Positions 13,596 through 21,342 of a stretch of DNA of 31,220 nucleotides are shown here, piece by piece. Every line of letters starts with the position of its first letter. Position 1 is the stretch's first letter. A program made the position numbers and the translations under genes. Origin of the DNA: a virus. The stretch spans positions 1 to 31,220 of the IMG/VR virus record IMGVR_UViG_3300020125_000101; one strand, given 5' to 3'. Below the pieces are notes generated by a model. That model was not told the origin of the DNA. It was given only the letters and a program-made list of their open reading frames with translations, and did no database searches.

Positions 13596-14612
13596 ATGGT
13601 ATTAGGCCAAGACCAAAATTTCTCATTTGACTCCAATGTATATCCGCCACAAACTGGCACTGGAAATACAACCCTCAAAGACACCGATATTGTCAGCCAA
13701 AAAATTCTCGAATTCTTCCGAGGTATTCTGCAAACTAATATGTCGTCTCGCTGGAATGAAGCGTGCTTGTCCTGCGGACTGGTCAATAGCAAACTGCAGA
13801 ATATGAAAGATGGATACACTGTTGGTGATGCTCTGTGCTTCCCACTACCATCTACTCTACAACAAACTGACTATCACTTCCCAATTCTCTCCGTTTATAG
13901 AGAAAAAGAGCAATATCGCCAGCTTAGCACCAATCACATCGTCATTGAGAGTGATTTTATCATCAACTGGGTACTTCCACCGCTTGCCAATGTCAATCAG
14001 CGCAACACGCTGTATCCATTTTTGCAAGAAGTATCTAAGACTTTGCTCTTCTATACTTTCCAGGGCAGCGACCCTAAATACAACCATGGTGAATTGGTTT
14101 GGAAAGAGGCTGGATTTGCCTTTGCCTTAATGGAAGGCGCCGAATATGGCTCTTTCTTAGGTCAAGATGGTAAAACAGAGTTCCCAAGTGTGCAAATCAA
14201 GTTCAAGGTATTTGAACGAGATCAATTCGTTAGAGATAACTTCGAATCACTGACTGGTTTCGATGGATACATTGACGAGTTGGATGGGTATAACATTAAT
14301 GACCCAATTGTGGATTTCATTGAGTTTCACACCAATCCAGGACTTAGAGTTAGTTCTTTCTCACCAAATTCTGGGCCATTATCGGGCAATACTCTGGTAG
14401 TTATATACGGCACTGGTTTTGAGGCGGCTGGACTATCACAACAATCTCAAGTTACCCTTGCTGGAAATGCAGTATTGAGGTTTTTGGTGAAATCTGATAC
14501 AGTAATGATTGTCATTACGGGATATGCGCCTTCCGGGACTTCAGGCCCAGTGGTAATTACCGATCAATATGGTAATGTTGCAACATCTACTCAGAATTTC
14601 ACATATAGTTAA
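13596..14612 (+). CDS. Neck/tail protein with C-terminal IPT/TIG (Ig-like) domain
   Basis: The 338-residue protein has an N-terminal part (about 1-250) of unknown family. By gene order it is the tail terminator or another neck protein. Residues 252-338 form an IPT/TIG domain: V-S-S-F-S-P-N-S-G-P-L-S-G-N-T, V-V-I-Y-G-T-G-F, V-T-L-A-G-N-A, and a final V-I-T-D-Q-Y-G-N-V-A-T-S strand. Ig-like domains on phage structural proteins often sit on the virion surface and are thought to bind sugars on cells. Here it would decorate the neck or tail top. Three Cys-containing residues lie in the first 70 residues region (C-L-S-C). Confidence 0.65.
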   Translation: MVLGQDQNFSFDSNVYPPQTGTGNTTLKDTDIVSQKILEFFRGILQTNMSSRWNEACLSCGLVNSKLQNMKDGYTVGDALCFPLPSTLQQTDYHFPILSVYREKEQYRQLSTNHIVIESDFIINWVLPPLANVNQRNTLYPFLQEVSKTLLFYTFQGSDPKYNHGELVWKEAGFAFALMEGAEYGSFLGQDGKTEFPSVQIKFKVFERDQFVRDNFESLTGFDGYIDELDGYNINDPIVDFIEFHTNPGLRVSSFSPNSGPLSGNTLVVIYGTGFEAAGLSQQSQVTLAGNAVLRFLVKSDTVMIVITGYAPSGTSGPVVITDQYGNVATSTQNFTYS

Positions 14613-14645
14613 GAGGCTTTTTATAGCTGACGCATCAGGAGCGAT

Positions 14646-14933
14646 ATGACCAAGAAAAATAAAAACAAACTATTCGTAATAGCTGTCCCAGAAGCCAGTG
14701 TTCATGAACTATCGTCAGACGGTAATTTTGTGACTGGACACGGACAGGCTCGCAGGGTAGTTGGGAAAACCTACAATGTTGCAACGGATGAGTGGGAAAT
14801 TGCTGTCAAAGGCGTTCAAGTTCCATATCACCCAGAATACATTAGGCACCTGAAAGAAAAATCACTTTTACCAGCTAATCTCGAAACAGCACAAGCTGCT
14901 GGAGTAGTTTGCAAATCTTCGGACAAGGGATAA
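14646..14933 (+). CDS. Small protein upstream of the sheath gene, 95 aa
   Basis: After a Lys/Asn-rich start the protein is beta-rich and ends in 'V-P-Y-H-P-E-Y-I-R-H-L-K-E-K-S-L-L-P-A' and 'E-T-A-Q-A-A-G-V'. Mu-like phages often carry a short protein of similar size right before the sheath gene (DUF2635-type), ending in residues that say a residue must be followed by 'R-x-L-x-x-G'. The positional match is good and the sequence match weak. A TCAGGAG ribosome site precedes the start. Confidence 0.55.
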   Translation: MTKKNKNKLFVIAVPEASVHELSSDGNFVTGHGQARRVVGKTYNVATDEWEIAVKGVQVPYHPEYIRHLKEKSLLPANLETAQAAGVVCKSSDKG

Positions 14934-14937
14934 TTAA

Positions 14938-16479
14938 ATGAGCTTACAACCAATTAACATCATCGGATTAGGGCCAAATGACCCGCCTGGCGTTTATCTA
15001 CAGGTTCAATTTGCCCAAGGGCAACCGAGCCTTGGTAATACCAAATACGCGGCACTCATTTTGGCAAATCTTGGCCCTGGCGCGACCGCAGGTGTTGATG
15101 GCTATGTTTATGGCCCTGACACCCAAGTAGGTATGTCCAGTAGCCAAGACGCTATCAACCTGTTCGGAGCTGGTTCTCCAGCCGCTCGTATGGTAGCTGC
15201 CTTCATGAAGGTCAATCCAAACACTCCACTCTATGTAGCACCAGTTGCTGCTGCTTCTGGGGCTGCTGCCACTATGGTTATTACCTTCACTGGCACTGCA
15301 ACTCTCTCAGGAACTATCCGTTGCCCAATCGTAGGTGATACTCCAGTTGATACTGGATTCTTAACTGGCGATAACGCAACCGCCGTTGCTGCTGCCGTTG
15401 CTGCTAACATCAATAGCCAAGTCAATTTGCCTGTCACTGCATTGGCATCTTCTGGCACACTTACCCTAACCGCTAAGGTCGTGGGTGCTCGTGGAAACTG
15501 GATTAGAGGTTCAGCCCGAGTTCTAACGGGTTCAGGTATTACTTCCAGCGTCCCAAGCCAGAGATTCTTCTCCGGTGGAAGCGGTGGCGACTCTTATACC
15601 AATGTTCTTAACTTCTTAGCTACTAACGGTATTAGATACTACTACTACATCACTGAAGCAGGATGTGATGCTGTCGATGCTTCTCAATTTGAAGCAGTTC
15701 AGGCACAGATTGATGTTCTATCTCAACCAACTATTGGTTTGCGTCAGCGTGCATTCGCTGGTTCTTCTGACACCTTGGCTCATACTGAAGCAACTACTGC
15801 TACAGTCAATGATGCAAGATGTGAGTGTATCTGGCTACAGAACTCTGACACCGTTCCATCTGAGTTGGCCGCTAACGCTGCTGCTGTTTATTCTCTCTTC
15901 GAAGTCCCACCTCTATCGGCTGGTGGCGTCAATTTCGACGGCTTCGGAAATGATCCAAACTCTGCACCATTTTGGAATGCAGTTGCTGCTCCGCTCGATG
16001 GCTCAGCGCCATCTACCGCTTCTATCAGAAGCGCAGTTCTTTCAGGCATCACTGCTTTGAAGGTTCAGCAAGGTGGTAGAACCAGCATCGTCAAGAGAAT
16101 TACCACTCATTATCTCAACGGTTCAGTCAATGACTACCGTATCACGGATTCTGGTAAGGTAACTATCTGCGACTTCTTTGGTGATGACTTGATTAGCCTT
16201 TTGGTTCTTCGTTATCCGCGTAAATTGATTGGCACCGATCCAGTTCAGGGTCAGCCACCTCCAGGAGCAAATGTAGTTACTCCAAGCCAGGTTAGAAACA
16301 CCGTAATCGAATTGATTAATACCTATTCGGCTACTGGTTTAGTTGATGGCCCGTCTGTCATTAACTCTTTGGTAGTTCAGAGAGAAACTTCTCCAACAAG
16401 CAGAATTGGAATTCGAGTACCTCTATTCACTGCTGATCCACTACACACTTTCGGCGTCTCTGTCGATCAGGTTTCTTAA
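14938..16479 (+). CDS. Contractile tail sheath protein
   Basis: The 513-residue protein fits Mu/P2-type sheath proteins in length, position and layout. The N-terminus 'D-P-P-G-V-Y-L-Q-V' resembles the P-G-V-Y/E start of sheath proteins. A variable Ala/Thr/Gly-rich insertion occupies about 100-210. The C-terminal core has 'G-I-T-A-L-K-V-Q-Q-G-G-R-T-S-I-V-K-R-I-T-T' and 'S-R-I-G-I-R-V-P-L-F-T-A-D-P-L-H', the conserved assembly domain pattern. Its presence shows that the phage has a contractile tail. It is followed 16 bp later by the tube gene. Confidence 0.9.
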   Translation: MSLQPINIIGLGPNDPPGVYLQVQFAQGQPSLGNTKYAALILANLGPGATAGVDGYVYGPDTQVGMSSSQDAINLFGAGSPAARMVAAFMKVNPNTPLYVAPVAAASGAAATMVITFTGTATLSGTIRCPIVGDTPVDTGFLTGDNATAVAAAVAANINSQVNLPVTALASSGTLTLTAKVVGARGNWIRGSARVLTGSGITSSVPSQRFFSGGSGGDSYTNVLNFLATNGIRYYYYITEAGCDAVDASQFEAVQAQIDVLSQPTIGLRQRAFAGSSDTLAHTEATTATVNDARCECIWLQNSDTVPSELAANAAAVYSLFEVPPLSAGGVNFDGFGNDPNSAPFWNAVAAPLDGSAPSTASIRSAVLSGITALKVQQGGRTSIVKRITTHYLNGSVNDYRITDSGKVTICDFFGDDLISLLVLRYPRKLIGTDPVQGQPPPGANVVTPSQVRNTVIELINTYSATGLVDGPSVINSLVVQRETSPTSRIGIRVPLFTADPLHTFGVSVDQVS

Positions 16480-16495
16480 TAAGGACAAATAACAA

Positions 16496-16966
16496 ATGCC
16501 AAGCTTACCAACTACATCTCCATTCACTCCACAAGAGTATAGCCCACTATTTGTATCAATTAATGATACTCCACAAGATCAGGTTCAGTCTGTCACTCTT
16601 GACCAAATGAGCGGAGCGGCAGATGTCGAAACCATCATGAGAGAATGGGCAGGCGTCGTTAAAGGCGCTGCTCGCACAGAATGCACTATCAAATCTGTTG
16701 TTCCATACATCGACACTGACACTGGCGGTGTAGGTTTCAACACTGGTGGTGATACGGCTGCCGGCACTCAACTTGCTGCAACTATGATCACTTCGCTTAA
16801 CCAAAATCTTAACCAGCCTGTTAAGTTCATCATTGCCGTTGGCTCCCCAGCCGTTCAGCAATATGTCTTCAAGGGCTTCGTTAAAGATGTCACTGTTGAT
16901 TATGCCATTGGCAAGCAGGTAGATGTTACCTACAAATGCACTGGCCAACTTTCTCTTTTCCAATAA
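16496..16966 (+). CDS. Tail tube protein
   Basis: The 156-residue, beta-rich protein follows the sheath gene, as the tube does in myoviruses. Gly/Thr-rich loops (about 73-90) and a hydrophobic terminal strand 'D-V-T-Y-K-C-T-G-Q-L-S-L-F' suit the tube fold. It should stack in hexameric rings inside the sheath around the tape measure. No diagnostic motif is present, so position carries most weight. It is followed by a long untranslated region with hairpins. Confidence 0.8.
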   Translation: MPSLPTTSPFTPQEYSPLFVSINDTPQDQVQSVTLDQMSGAADVETIMREWAGVVKGAARTECTIKSVVPYIDTDTGGVGFNTGGDTAAGTQLAATMITSLNQNLNQPVKFIIAVGSPAVQQYVFKGFVKDVTVDYAIGKQVDVTYKCTGQLSLFQ

Positions 16967-16996
16967 TCCAATAAACAAAAGCGATAATATCAAATA

Positions 16997-17045
16997 GCCT
17001 CCCAACATTATGAATCAGGCGTAATGTTGAGCAAAATAACGAGGC
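16997..17045 (+). promoter_or_regulatory. Hairpin downstream of the tube gene
   Basis: CAACATTA (17003-17010) and TAATGTTG (17022-17029) are perfect inverted repeats with an 11-nt loop. GCCTC (16997-17001) can pair with GAGGC (17041-17045) outside them. There is no T tract. It may protect the 3' end of the abundant tube/sheath mRNA against exonucleases. Confidence 0.45.
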
Positions 17046-17069
17046 GACCTTTCAGAATATACTGATAGG

Positions 17070-17146
17070 GGCCAAAAGTGGCCGGGATTTTTACACACGA
17101 ACTACCTGATGGTTCAAATGTAGATTTCCCGGCCATTTTACTTTTT
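17070..17146 (+). terminator. Terminator with competing upstream hairpin (attenuator-like)
   Basis: TGGCCGGGA (17079-17087) and TCCCGGCCA (17127-17135) form a perfect GC-rich 9-bp stem with a 39-nt loop, followed by TTTTACTTTTT. The first arm's TGGCC can instead pair with GGCCA at 17070-17074 across a 4-nt loop. The two structures exclude each other. This would limit read-through from tube into chaperone and tape measure genes. A conflicting GTG start at 17078 is discussed at the chaperone gene. Confidence 0.5.
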
Positions 17147-17161
17147 CATCAGGACAAACAC

Positions 17162-17767
17162 ATGACAGACAACAACGATAACCTTTACGCACAGCTAACT
17201 CAGAGATGGCATATGATGGTAGAAATGCCATTCAAAACCAAAGAGGGACAAGTCATTACTCTTCCAATGGCAGTTCTATCAGGTAGGGAACTATTCGAAG
17301 CCAAGCAAAAAGCAGAGGCTGATACCCGCGCTTCTTATGGCAAAGACATTCCCAAGAAAGATGAAGCCTCCGAGTGGGATACTAAATACTCTGACCATCT
17401 TGCCTATTGGACTATCTTCTTCTCAGTTAGACAACCTCATGATATGAACAAGAGACTGTTTCCAACTAAAGAAGCGGTTATGGAGGCTTTGACCCCTGAC
17501 CAAGCTGGTATTCTATCTAACCATTACATGACTGTTCAATTGAACCAGCCATGGCTGACCAACCTATCTAACGATGATCCAGATAAGGTGGAGGCTTTGA
17601 TCCAAAGGCTCATTCAGGATGGCAAAGACCCACATTTTTTTTTGAATTCTCTTACCTCGCACGCACAGAACATATTGATCAATTCTATGGCTGCAAAATT
17701 AGCGAAATTACAGATGGACAATGGATCGCCTACAATGCTGCCAGACGATGGTATGACGAGCAAATAA
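17162..17767 (+). CDS. Tail assembly chaperone, short form (0 frame)
   Basis: The 201-residue helical protein lies between tube and tape measure, where tail assembly chaperones are encoded. In Mu, P2 and lambda-type tails this gene produces a short form and, by -1 frameshifting, a long form. Both the position and a slippery T run at 17635-17643 fit that here. The frame is also open from a GTG at 17078, which has an AGGGG ribosome site and would add 28 residues (start M-A-G-I-F-T-H-E-L-P-D-G). The ATG at 17162 has AGGA at good spacing and avoids translating the terminator stem, so it is preferred, but not firmly. Confidence 0.75.
   Translation: MTDNNDNLYAQLTQRWHMMVEMPFKTKEGQVITLPMAVLSGRELFEAKQKAEADTRASYGKDIPKKDEASEWDTKYSDHLAYWTIFFSVRQPHDMNKRLFPTKEAVMEALTPDQAGILSNHYMTVQLNQPWLTNLSNDDPDKVEALIQRLIQDGKDPHFFLNSLTSHAQNILINSMAAKLAKLQMDNGSPTMLPDDGMTSK
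17635..17641 (+). promoter_or_regulatory. Slippery heptamer T-TTT-TTT for -1 frameshifting
   Basis: Nine T residues run from 17635 to 17643 in the reading context CAT-TTT-TTT-TTG. The heptamer T-TTT-TTT fits the X-XXY-YYZ rule. After a -1 slip the next codons are TTT-GAA-TTC and the frame stays open to 17871. No strong downstream pseudoknot was seen by eye. Confidence 0.75.
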
Positions 17768-17871
17768 ACCCAGACAAGTATAGACGCAGAGCAACCCTCA
17801 AAGAGCAGAAAACCAACAAGGTCAATTGGACTATTGATTCTGTTCTACACTTCCAAAACATAGTGATCTAA
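17641..17871 (+). CDS. Tail assembly chaperone, -1 frame extension (long form)
   Basis: In the -1 frame the sequence reads 76 codons without a stop from 17641 to a TAA at 17869-17871, one base before the tape measure ATG. The extension is protein-like: F-E-F-S-Y-L-A-R-T-E-H, a W-I-A-Y-N-A-A-R-R-W-Y-D-E-Q helix, then a basic Arg/Lys-rich stretch and a hydrophobic end. It has no start codon with ribosome site of its own, so it should be made only as a fusion of about 236 residues with the upstream frame. In lambda the matching T domain recruits the tape measure; that role is inferred here. Confidence 0.75.
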   Translation, partial: FEFSYLARTEHIDQFYGCKISEITDGQWIAYNAARRWYDEQINPDKYRRRATLKEQKTNKVNWTIDSVLHFQNIVI

Positions 17872-17872
17872 A

Positions 17873-20020
17873 ATGGTAGATAAAAAAGTTCAATTCAATG
17901 TAGTCGTAGGTGGAATTCCACAGCTCAAGAACTCCCTCAAAGGGGTGACTGAATCCGCTCGTGCTATGAATTTATCAGTTCAGCAAATGGGCGAACGCAC
18001 TGCTCAGCGTCTCATTGAATTAGAACGCAATAAATTGTCTGCTATCAAGAGAATTAACGATAGCCAGGTGGCTGACGAAGAGGCCAAGGCCCGTCGTATT
18101 GTCCAAATCGAAGAGAATGCTTCTCGCCAAATCACCTCCATCAAAGAGCGTGAGGTATTGAGAATCAAACACATGAATGAGAAATACATTCTTGATTCTC
18201 AATCTCAAGCGGGACAGAAGCTTAATCTTGGTCAAATTGGACAGATAGCATCTGCCAGTGGATTTAGTAAGACTGGTCATATACTACGAATCGCTAATCA
18301 ACTTGGTATTGGTAGTAAGATCAGTGGTGGCGGAGGTTCGGGCGGTGGTGGATTAGCTGCTGGTGCCGAAGGTGCAGGAGCAGAAGGCGCTGCGGCTGGT
18401 GGTGCAGAGGCGGGTGGAGCGGCAGCAGGAGCAGCCGGATTAGGTGCAGTTGCAGCAGTTGCCATTCCATTGGTCATTGCTCTTGGCGCCCTTTATGTAG
18501 AAGCTAAATTAGTTGAACTTGGTTTTGAATCTGTCAGCGAACAAGCTAAGTTCTTGGCCACCTCTTTCATTGGGGCCATTGCGCAAATCGGTGGAGCTAA
18601 GAACCTACAAGAGACTCTTGTTCATGCCGCCGAATCTGAGAAGGCTACTAAGACACTTCGTATGGCTGTTCTACCAGAAGAAAGGGCTTCTGAAAAAGAA
18701 CTCAGTGATATGACTGCTAAATTGGCAGCTAATCCCAAGTTGGGTGCTTTCGATTCCAATGAATGGAAGAAGGCTATCGACATCTTGGGAGTTGGAACTG
18801 GCGAACAGAAGTCTTTCTTGAAAGACCCATCTACATTAGAATTCATTGGAAATATGGCACATTTGAGAAATATGCCTCTTGACCAGATGGCTAATCTATA
18901 TGGTGAAATCAAACAACAGAACCCAACATTCAGCCATAGTGATGTCCAACAAACTCTATTGCGTGGAACCGCATTGGGCAGAAAGACCTCTTTCGATATT
19001 TCTGATATCCCACAAGCTAAAACTCTAATGACACAGTCTGTAAGATTATCAGGTGATCGTGGAGATAATATCCAAAAGCTATTGGGTATTGGAGCCATTC
19101 TAAAACCATATGCTGATGGTGGTATGTTAGGCGCTGGCATTGAAACTCAAGCTATTCTTGGCCAGGCTTACAAGTCCCATAGACAGGGCAATGATTTCGG
19201 GTTCAAATACGATAAGGCTGGTAGAGTAACTAATCTTCGTGAGGGCTTAGCTTTCAGCGTAGCCCATCACAATGATTTGGGTGCTCCAAAAACAGAAGAT
19301 GAAATCAAGGCCAATAAGGCTCTGATGCATCTCTCAGCCGCCGCTGGTGTTACTGAAAAAGATACCACTCAGCAACAGTATGATAAGGTTATGAAGTTGC
19401 TTGAGGCTAATGATGGACTAACTATGTCACTAAAACAGTTGAATGATGAATCAACTGAAACCATTAGCACCCAGGACAAACTAAAAGCAGAGTTCAACAA
19501 ACTAACTGACCAAATGGGCACTGCCTTGCTTCCAGTATTGAAAGACATGGTTCCATATGTTGAGACATTTGGTAAGACACTTGTTGATAATAAAGACCTA
19601 ATCACCGAGACTGTTAAGTTGATGATCAATGCTATGATTGAGCTGGTTCCAACCTCCATTCTCGTAGGTGGAGCATTGGCCAGATTGGGCATCGTTTTTG
19701 GTATTGTCATGCAGGCTCTTGGATACTGGGCAGATTCCATCACGGGTGGATTGTTCCATGATTCACTACAACCAATCATTGATGCTGGCAATGAAGTAGC
19801 CAAGTCTCAGGCCAATTTGGCATTGGTTCTTGATAACCTGGGAGACAACTTCAAAGAATTGAAGAAGAAACTGGCAGAAGTCAAAGTGCCAGAACCTGGA
19901 AGTGGAGTTATCACTATCCCAGAAGTTAAGATTGTCGGAGATGCTCATAACAAAGAAGTTGTTAGGGCTATTCAGGACATGCACCATGACCTTAAGACCA
20001 TCAATAAGCAACCACTATGA
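17873..20020 (+). CDS. Tape measure protein
   Basis: The 715-residue protein is mainly helical. A charged coiled coil covers about residues 35-110. A Gly/Ala-rich low-complexity stretch (151-195) leads into a hydrophobic segment (about 189-218). A second hydrophobic segment lies at about 582-619. Long helix plus membrane-like segments directly after the chaperone gene is the standard picture of a tape measure, which sets tail length and is ejected on infection. At about 1.5 angstrom per residue the tail would be near 100 nm, an inference. It overlaps the next gene by 4 bp. Confidence 0.9.
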   Translation: MVDKKVQFNVVVGGIPQLKNSLKGVTESARAMNLSVQQMGERTAQRLIELERNKLSAIKRINDSQVADEEAKARRIVQIEENASRQITSIKEREVLRIKHMNEKYILDSQSQAGQKLNLGQIGQIASASGFSKTGHILRIANQLGIGSKISGGGGSGGGGLAAGAEGAGAEGAAAGGAEAGGAAAGAAGLGAVAAVAIPLVIALGALYVEAKLVELGFESVSEQAKFLATSFIGAIAQIGGAKNLQETLVHAAESEKATKTLRMAVLPEERASEKELSDMTAKLAANPKLGAFDSNEWKKAIDILGVGTGEQKSFLKDPSTLEFIGNMAHLRNMPLDQMANLYGEIKQQNPTFSHSDVQQTLLRGTALGRKTSFDISDIPQAKTLMTQSVRLSGDRGDNIQKLLGIGAILKPYADGGMLGAGIETQAILGQAYKSHRQGNDFGFKYDKAGRVTNLREGLAFSVAHHNDLGAPKTEDEIKANKALMHLSAAAGVTEKDTTQQQYDKVMKLLEANDGLTMSLKQLNDESTETISTQDKLKAEFNKLTDQMGTALLPVLKDMVPYVETFGKTLVDNKDLITETVKLMINAMIELVPTSILVGGALARLGIVFGIVMQALGYWADSITGGLFHDSLQPIIDAGNEVAKSQANLALVLDNLGDNFKELKKKLAEVKVPEPGSGVITIPEVKIVGDAHNKEVVRAIQDMHHDLKTINKQPL

Positions 20021-21342
20021 CAATTACTCAACCAGTTTCTAACTTACCAGGCATTCAGAGCGCCACCGGAGGCAGCAGCCCTATTACTTTGCCTACTCAA
20101 GGTAATGCGCCAGCAAACTTCCCTGATAACCCACAAACTAATACGACTGACCCAGATCAGCTTAGCCATCTATTAGAGTTGAAGTTTGCTGGTATTCCAT
20201 TCCCAGCTACCAATTTCACCGAGAATAGCAGCCAAGATGTGGCCATTCACAAGTATCCAAATGTCGATAGCGCCAGAGTTGAATTAACTGGTCGTAATCC
20301 ATCTATCTATACTTTTAGAGCTTGTCTTACCAACAACATTTATCCAAGCACCAAAGAAAGTTGGAAGCAGGGCGATTTGTTCCCAAGGGTATTTGAGTTA
20401 CTCTTGAATGAACTCTATGACTCTACTGATTTCCATACTTTCCAACACCCATTTCTTGGGATTAGAAATGTGGTTCCAGTTACTTGGAGCTATAGTTTCA
20501 TTGGTGATGGGCCAAGAGATGGCGTCTATTTGGATGTTACCCTAACTGAGACTATTGGAGATGGTGATATCAAGACTACCATTTCTGCACCTTCTACTTT
20601 GGCTGATATGCAAAGCACCGCTGGTTCTATCGATACTGAACTCTCCAGCACCAAACTCAAGGCAATGAATCCGCCTAACCTCACTCTTGGTGAGTTCTTT
20701 AGCAAAATCAATGGATTTGTTAGAAATGTTGTCTCGTTCCCACAACAAACTATTGGCGCCTTGAATGCTCAAATTGTTCAGGTTAGTTCTTCTGTTCAAG
20801 GTGCTGGCGCTGCATTAGCTACTTCACCATTCCAATTATTCCAATCTGGTAAGGCCATTGTCAATCAGAACAAGGGACTAATTCTACATGGCCCAGTTTC
20901 CAATGCTTACTACTATGACAAGGCGGCTGCCACCCAAATCTTCCATTTGGATCAGGATGCTTTGAATAATGTATATGCTCGTGCTGGAGCTTTGAACAGC
21001 AACGCTAATAACAATGCAGCTCAGGCTATTGAGAATGCAATTGCATTTACTGAAGCTATGATTGTCTATTATCAATCATTGCACAGAGTAGAAACGGCAA
21101 CTATCGTCTTCTTCTTGTTCCAGTTTCTTGGTCAATTACAGACTGCTCTAATCTCTCTTTTCAATAACAACAGAAGCTACAAAATCAATACATATGTAGT
21201 TAGAGTTCCATCTACTTTGTTCGCCCTATCTAAGATACTCAATAACTCTATCCAGCAGCTTTTGCAACTAAACTCTGGTTTGAACAAGCTATATATTATC
21301 CCAGAAGGCACCGTCATTAGGTATTATCAGGCTTCACAATGA
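20017..21342 (+). CDS. Mu gp43/DNA circularisation-like baseplate protein
   Basis: The 441-residue protein follows the tape measure gene, as Mu gene 43 does. Its N-terminal domain (about 55-185) carries 'V-A-I-H-K-Y-P-N-V-D-S-A-R-V-E-L-T-G-R-N' and 'F-x-A-C-L', comparable with the 'H-x-Y-P... G-R-x-x-x-x-x-F' start of the family called DNA circularisation proteins. The middle is Ser/Gln/Ala-rich and helical. The C-terminus reads 'L-Y-I-I-P-E-G-T-V-I-R-Y', possibly a LysM-like edge. It probably belongs to the hub end of the tail. The old family name does not imply a proven role in DNA circularisation. Confidence 0.6.
   Translation: MTITQPVSNLPGIQSATGGSSPITLPTQGNAPANFPDNPQTNTTDPDQLSHLLELKFAGIPFPATNFTENSSQDVAIHKYPNVDSARVELTGRNPSIYTFRACLTNNIYPSTKESWKQGDLFPRVFELLLNELYDSTDFHTFQHPFLGIRNVVPVTWSYSFIGDGPRDGVYLDVTLTETIGDGDIKTTISAPSTLADMQSTAGSIDTELSSTKLKAMNPPNLTLGEFFSKINGFVRNVVSFPQQTIGALNAQIVQVSSSVQGAGAALATSPFQLFQSGKAIVNQNKGLILHGPVSNAYYYDKAAATQIFHLDQDALNNVYARAGALNSNANNNAAQAIENAIAFTEAMIVYYQSLHRVETATIVFFLFQFLGQLQTALISLFNNNRSYKINTYVVRVPSTLFALSKILNNSIQQLLQLNSGLNKLYIIPEGTVIRYYQASQ

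Noticed and set aside
16556-17008. 150-codon leftward frame opposite the tube gene
   Set aside because: It is the complement of a clear tube gene and of the untranslated region after it, with no ribosome site. All neighbouring genes read rightward.
18622-19140. 172-codon leftward frame inside the tape measure gene
   Set aside because: It lies wholly opposite a well-supported gene and has the composition of a reverse-complement shadow.
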